Below are positions 6,847 to 10,184 of a stretch of DNA of 10,184 nucleotides, in pieces. The DNA is from Oehlia diaphana (taxonomy: Eukaryota > Glomeromycota > Glomeromycetes > Glomerales > Glomeraceae). Position numbers and translations under genes: made by a program. How positions within the stretch are numbered: the first letter of the stretch is position 1; every line of letters starts with the position of its first letter. The notes below the pieces were generated by a model, which searched no databases, had not been told where the DNA came from, and saw only the letters and a program-made list of their open reading frames with translations. Where the stretch lies: contig QZLH01000865.1 of NCBI GenBank assembly GCA_003833135.1, forward strand, positions 44,791 through 54,974, given 5' to 3'.

Positions 6847-8756
6847 CTTTCATTGTAATGATCAAATTACTCGAATTGACTATGTTTAGTCTTACCTGCT
6901 ATTAAAAGGCCACGCCCTTACCTCTTCTATTTTTAACGCTCAAGATATTTGCACTTTCGACCATAATCCAGTCATCACTTATTATGACTTATCATTGCTA
7001 TTTCCTCTGTTAAACTGGCTCGAGCTAAGCAATTGAAATGCCATACTCACCGCATCTTTAAATTCAACTCAGTTTCTGATTCTCAATGGACTGAATTTTT
7101 GAAAAAGGCTGATCTTCTGTGTGATGTTTCTCCCACATCCTTCTCCACCTGGCATATGAATTAAATATATGAATATCTTCAAACATGAATTCTTAAAGCT
7201 GCAAATGCTACTTTACCTTCAGTTATTGTTAGTAATGATCATATTCCTAAAGTCCCTAAGGACCTTGAAATTTTAACTCAGCATTATAGATTTCTCATCC
7301 GTTTACAGCATTCAATATGTCTTTTGTGCAAATATCTTTTATTTTATACTGCTCATCATAAACATAAGTGGTCTATTCATTTGATTAGATTACAAAATAT
7401 TTTCTCTCTATATAAAAAGGCTATACTGGCTGGTCCAACTTTACCTCCTTCTCTTTCTTCATGTAGACAAGATGATTTTAAATCTCTTTTGGATTCTTTA
7501 TCTTCGATATCCAAAGCTCTTCATGGCCTTCATCTGCTCAAAGAAAAAGAATTTTAAGATACCTCTATTCGTGCTCATTTGAACGATAGAAATAATAACT
7601 TCGATATAGATATCTCTTTTTTTATCGACTCAGCTTTATCTAGAACACGTTGATGTATTACGCTTGATTGTATTTTTATTGACCATCCTATATGACCACA
7701 ACTTTTAACCGATCCTAAAGCTATTGATGAAACTGTTGTTAATCATTTTCAAAATTTTGTGTCCATCAAATCTTCACCACCTTTCTCAATCTCGGCCTTA
7801 CCACAAAGATGGTCAGAAGCTTATCAACCTTTAGCAGATATGTCTAGTGACATTTATAATTCCTTAATGGATCCTTCTTCTCTCGATGAATGGCTAGCTA
7901 CTATCTCCTCCATGCCTAATAACAAATCTGCTGGCCCTTCTATGATTACATATGAGATGCTTAAACATCTAGGCCTTTGAACCTCTGACCTTTTTCTAGT
8001 CTTAATCCAAACTTGTCTTTCTAAGACTGATATATTTCAGATTTGTGGTGACAAGTTATGGTTTTCCCTATTTCCAAACCCCACGATTGGTAATGCCAAC
8101 TCAAAAATTCTTGACCAATTACTTTATTAGAAGTAATTAGAAAATCTCTTGTCAAATTATTTTATAATAGACTAGCATTAATTTTAGCAAATCATGAAGT
8201 CTTAAAAGGTGGTAACTTTGCTGGTCTACCTGATGGCTCCTGTCACGACCCTATAATCACTTTGGAATCTATCATCCATGATGCACATGTCAATAAAAAT
8301 CCTCTTTGGATCCTTTCTCAAGATATATTAAAGGCCTTTAACTCAGTTGATTTAACGATACTTCAGTATGTTCTTGAACGCATCCGCCTTTCTACTTCAG
8401 CCATAATATTTTTGATCTCGCTTTTTACTAAGCGTAATGATCGTGTTTATACTACTCATGGTATCACCCCTTCTTATAGAGTTTGCATAGGTATAGACCA
8501 AGGTGAGGTTATTTCTCCACTTTTATGGGTCATTTATATTGACCCTCTACTCACAGTATTAAAGAATGAAATGTTAGACCTTTATGTTCTATCTGCACCA
8601 ACTTTATCAGCATCACAACCTACCATATCAGACTTACATATCAATATTTGGTATTTATGGACGATTCAACTCTTATCTCTTCAACTAAATCTGGCATGGA
8701 ATCAATGTTATCTATCACTGAAGAATTTTATTGTATCAATAATACTTCGGCAAACC
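6847..8756 (+). pseudogene. LINE copy B ORF2, part 2: endonuclease C-terminus and reverse transcriptase, truncated
   Basis: The endonuclease resumes with the TRIDYV motif (6869-6886), then a TAG at 6887-6889 where LINEs usually have Trp, and FDHNPVI (6956-6976) with the catalytic Asp-His pair. A one-base loss near 6989 shifts the frame. That frame runs to about 8045 with stops at 7162, 7186, 7555, 7651, 7693 and 7978. It includes the linker and the RT entry motif NKSAGPS (7921-7941). After a second shift near 8049, RT blocks follow: VFPISKP (8061-8081), the finger/palm stretch with stops at 8091 and 8112, GNFAGLPDGS (about 8211-8240), motif A QDILKAFNSVD (first Asp 8322), and motif B QGEVISPLLW (8499-8528). 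A third shift near 8646 leads to motif C FMDD at 8654-8665. Coding stops at 8756 where another element begins, so the thumb and C-terminal zinc finger are missing. Confidence 0.85.
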
Positions 8757-8780
8757 TAGTACTCCAAACGAGTTGGGTCA

Positions 8781-8932
8781 ACTCGCGAGTCAAGTTAAGT
8801 CGAGTCAAGTCGAGTTGAGTTCGAGTCAGATATTTTTCTAACACGTGACAATGATTCAAGTTACGAGTCGATCCCAATTCAAGTCGATTCTGAGTTTAAA
8901 TTAATACTTGACTTGACTCGAGTTAACTCGCG
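8781..8932. repeat. Inverted GAGTC/GACTC motif clusters
   Basis: The left cluster (8781-8825) contains the palindrome ACTCGCGAGT (8781-8790) and repeated CGAGTCAAGT. The right cluster (8907-8932) carries the opposite orientation, CTTGACTTGACTCG, plus the palindrome ACTCGAGT (8916-8923). The two could fold back on each other across about 80 bp. They are analogous in position, not in sequence, to the AGCTC clusters of the first element. Confidence 0.7.
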
Positions 8933-9143
8933 TCAGCTTGCTTTAATCCTACAAAAAAAAAGAAACGTTAGAATATTTCTTAATTATAATAAATATACCC
9001 GCTGACCTGTACACACCTTTTACCTCTATATCCGATCACCATCCCGAAAGAAGAAACCGTTCCTAAAAAAAATAAGAATAAGGTAAGTAAAAAACAATAA
9101 TAAAACTAAAAAAAAATGAAAAAAAAGAAATACTAACCTTTCG

Positions 9144-9177
9144 TATTTTCAGTAAGAAAAATTGCATACTGAAAATA
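9144..9177. repeat. Short inverted repeat at the start of the minisatellite
   Basis: TATTTTCAGTA (9144-9154) is the exact reverse complement of TACTGAAAATA (9167-9177), with a 12-nt loop. The left arm is an inverted copy of the minisatellite unit. Confidence 0.75.
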
Positions 9178-9328
9178 TACTGAAAATATACTGAAAATAT
9201 GCTAAAATTATATTTAATTTATACTGAAAATATACTGGAAATATACTGAAAATATACTGAAAATATACTGAAAATATACTGAAAATATACTGAAAATATA
9301 CTGAAAATATACTGGAAATATACTGAAT
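9167..9328. repeat. 11-bp minisatellite, consensus TACTGAAAATA, ~13 copies
   Basis: Three units lie at 9167-9199. A non-repeat segment follows at 9201-9220, and about ten further units run from 9222 to 9328. Most differ only by an A to G in CTGGAAAT-type units. The period is a strict 11 bp. No frame of it forms a convincing protein. Confidence 0.88.
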
Positions 9329-9397
9329 TTTAAGAATATTTAACTATATAATCATGTATATTATAAGTATAAATTAAATATAATTTTAGCATATTTT
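9194..9397. repeat. 32-bp perfect inverted repeat around the minisatellite
   Basis: 9194-9225 is the exact reverse complement of 9366-9397 (core GCTAAAATTATATTTAATTT). The arms enclose about 140 bp that is mainly the 11-bp array. A diverged direct copy of the left arm occurs at about 9424-9450 (ATGCTAAAATTACGTTTAAA). Confidence 0.85.
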
Positions 9398-10184
9398 ATG
9401 TAAGATATTTATATCCATAAATAATGCTAAAATTACGTTTAAATATACTGTATTTAATATATAAAAAGCTCATAAAACACCCTTAAATTTTGCCTCTTTA
9501 AGTATATTTTAAGTGCAAATTTTATGTCATTAATTTCTACTTAATTTCAGGATAATTTTATTTCGTGTTATTATATATATTTAAGTATATTTAAAGCCCA
9601 TTTTCAGTGTATTATAAATATGATTCGATTGTATTTTGCATATATTTTAATAATATTTCAATTAGAAATAACATATATTTTTAGTAGTTTTAAAGGTCAA
9701 TTTAGTTCAAATAAAATAATATTTTATGTATCTTTTAATTAAAAATAGCATACATTTTTACTTGATTTTAATTACATTTTTACATTTGATAATAATGATA
9801 TTTTTAGTATATAAATACAATATCGATATGGTTTGATTATATTTCAATAATAATTCGTGTACATTTTATAGGCTATGCTAATAACCAATGATACAAATAA
9901 TTTCTATAGTAAAGTAAAATGTTTAATTTCATATTTCTGAAACTATATAAAACGAAAATAAATAAAGAATAAAATAAATAAAGAAAAGAAGATACAGTTA
10001 GGAAAACTTATTTTTCATACCCATTACACAATAACTCGAGACCCATTTAATTTAATGTACTTATTAAAGAGGGGAAAAAGTTATATTAGTAATTTAGTTA
10101 TTTAATTTTAAATCCAATACAATAAAGTTTGATGCATACCTGTTTAATAAACATAATTTTTAAGTAAAAAATACTTATACACGT
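9398..10184. other. AT-rich DNA without a recognisable gene
   Basis: I see no ORF with protein-like composition, no RNA gene and no second terminal repeat. The stretch has many short A/T runs and repeated AAGTATATTTTAAGT-like strings (for example near 9499 and 9580). It is probably the interior of the element that starts at 8757, or AT-rich intergenic DNA. Confidence 0.4.

Larger units (their letters stand above)
2758..8756 (+). mobile_element. LINE copy B (non-LTR retrotransposon), decayed, 3'-cut
   Basis: A two-ORF non-LTR retrotransposon. It has a ~100-bp leader, ORF1 (2858-4990), a 54-bp spacer, and ORF2 (from 5045) with endonuclease and reverse transcriptase. No LTRs, integrase or protease are seen. 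The layout matches LINEs with an APE-type (EEP) endonuclease and a type of ORF1 carrying an RRM and a zinc knuckle. ORF2 is split by a hAT-like insertion (5767-6838) and ends abruptly at about 8756, where another element starts. Everything beyond RT motif C (thumb, C-terminal zinc finger, 3' UTR) is absent. About 18 in-frame stops and at least six frameshifts show it is not functional. The 5' boundary is uncertain and could lie anywhere between 2741 and 2857. Confidence 0.8.
8757..10184. mobile_element. Second DNA-transposon-like insertion, left end only
   Basis: ORF2 similarity ends sharply at 8756 and is followed by TAGTACTCC, one base different in its first eight from the TIR of the first element (TAGTGCTC). 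As in that element, the terminus is followed by dense short palindromic motifs, here GAGTC/GACTC (8766-8937), and then AT-rich DNA with tandem repeats. No transposase ORF is visible. The right TIR and target duplication are not in the window, so the boundary, length and class are unproven. GGCAAACC (8749-8756) is the expected duplication if this is an intact hAT-like element. The true extent may be shorter than the interval given. Confidence 0.45.

Noticed and set aside
2941..8114. Recoded TGA or an alternative genetic code
   Set aside because: TAA, TAG and several frameshifts also interrupt the same ORFs, so decay explains the stops better.
2741..8756. LTR retrotransposon or endogenous virus
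   Set aside because: No long terminal repeats, integrase, protease or envelope are present. The endonuclease-RT order and the EEP fold motifs are those of LINEs.
8810..8830. tRNA B-box-like GAGTTCGAGTCAG
   Set aside because: It resembles part of a tRNA internal promoter, but no cloverleaf arms or A-box fit around it, and it belongs to the GAGTC motif cluster.
9167..9328. CRISPR or telomere repeat
   Set aside because: An 11-bp AT-rich unit without spacers, interrupted and flanked by inverted arms, is a minisatellite. It does not resemble a G-rich telomere unit.

Overview
The window is AT-rich eukaryotic DNA made almost entirely of decayed and nested transposable elements, and no intact host gene is supported. 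The LINE protein family (endonuclease, reverse transcriptase and a C-terminal zinc finger, with phrases such as SQDILKAFNSVD and GIDQGEVISPLLW) resembles LINEs I associate with arbuscular mycorrhizal fungi (Glomeromycotina, Rhizophagus/Gigaspora-like). The low GC content and repeat density agree. That host assignment is recall plus inference, and no database was searched.

Layout. 1-110: a cluster of six TTTCGGCA motifs. 119-355 (-): a small ORF of unknown nature. 390-1193 (+): the last ~267 codons of a 5'-truncated LINE ORF2 (copy A) in one frame with three stops, followed by an AT-rich 3' UTR. 1464-2740: about 1.3 kb without a gene, holding short direct repeats. A 17-bp sequence, CCTTAATTTTGACCAGT, lies at both ends of this stretch (1447-1463 and 2741-2757), each time downstream of TAATAAA. 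2858-8756 (+): a second, longer LINE (copy B). It has an ORF1 (RRM-like region, CCCC zinc knuckle, Asn/Ser-rich linker, coiled coil) and an ORF2 (EEP endonuclease, then reverse transcriptase to just past the FMDD motif). Both ORFs carry many stops and several frameshifts, so the copy is dead.

Two later insertions hit copy B. The first, 5767-6838, is a 1072-bp non-autonomous DNA transposon with hAT features: 17-bp terminal inverted repeats starting TAGTG and an 8-bp target duplication, CTAGATAC/CTAGGTAC. Taking it out puts the endonuclease back in frame. Its interior holds an AT-rich tandem repeat and nine ~50-bp palindromic units that mostly alternate between two types. The second begins about 8757 with TAGTACTC, cuts off ORF2, and is followed by inverted GAGTC/GACTC motifs, an 11-bp minisatellite flanked by a 32-bp perfect inverted repeat, and AT-rich DNA to the end of the window. 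Its right end is not visible.

History, by inference: LINE insertion, then decay by transitions (many TGA stops, as expected from CGA deamination) and indels, with DNA transposons of similar terminal design landing in the dead LINE. The most unusual structure is the alternating hairpin array inside the hAT-like element.
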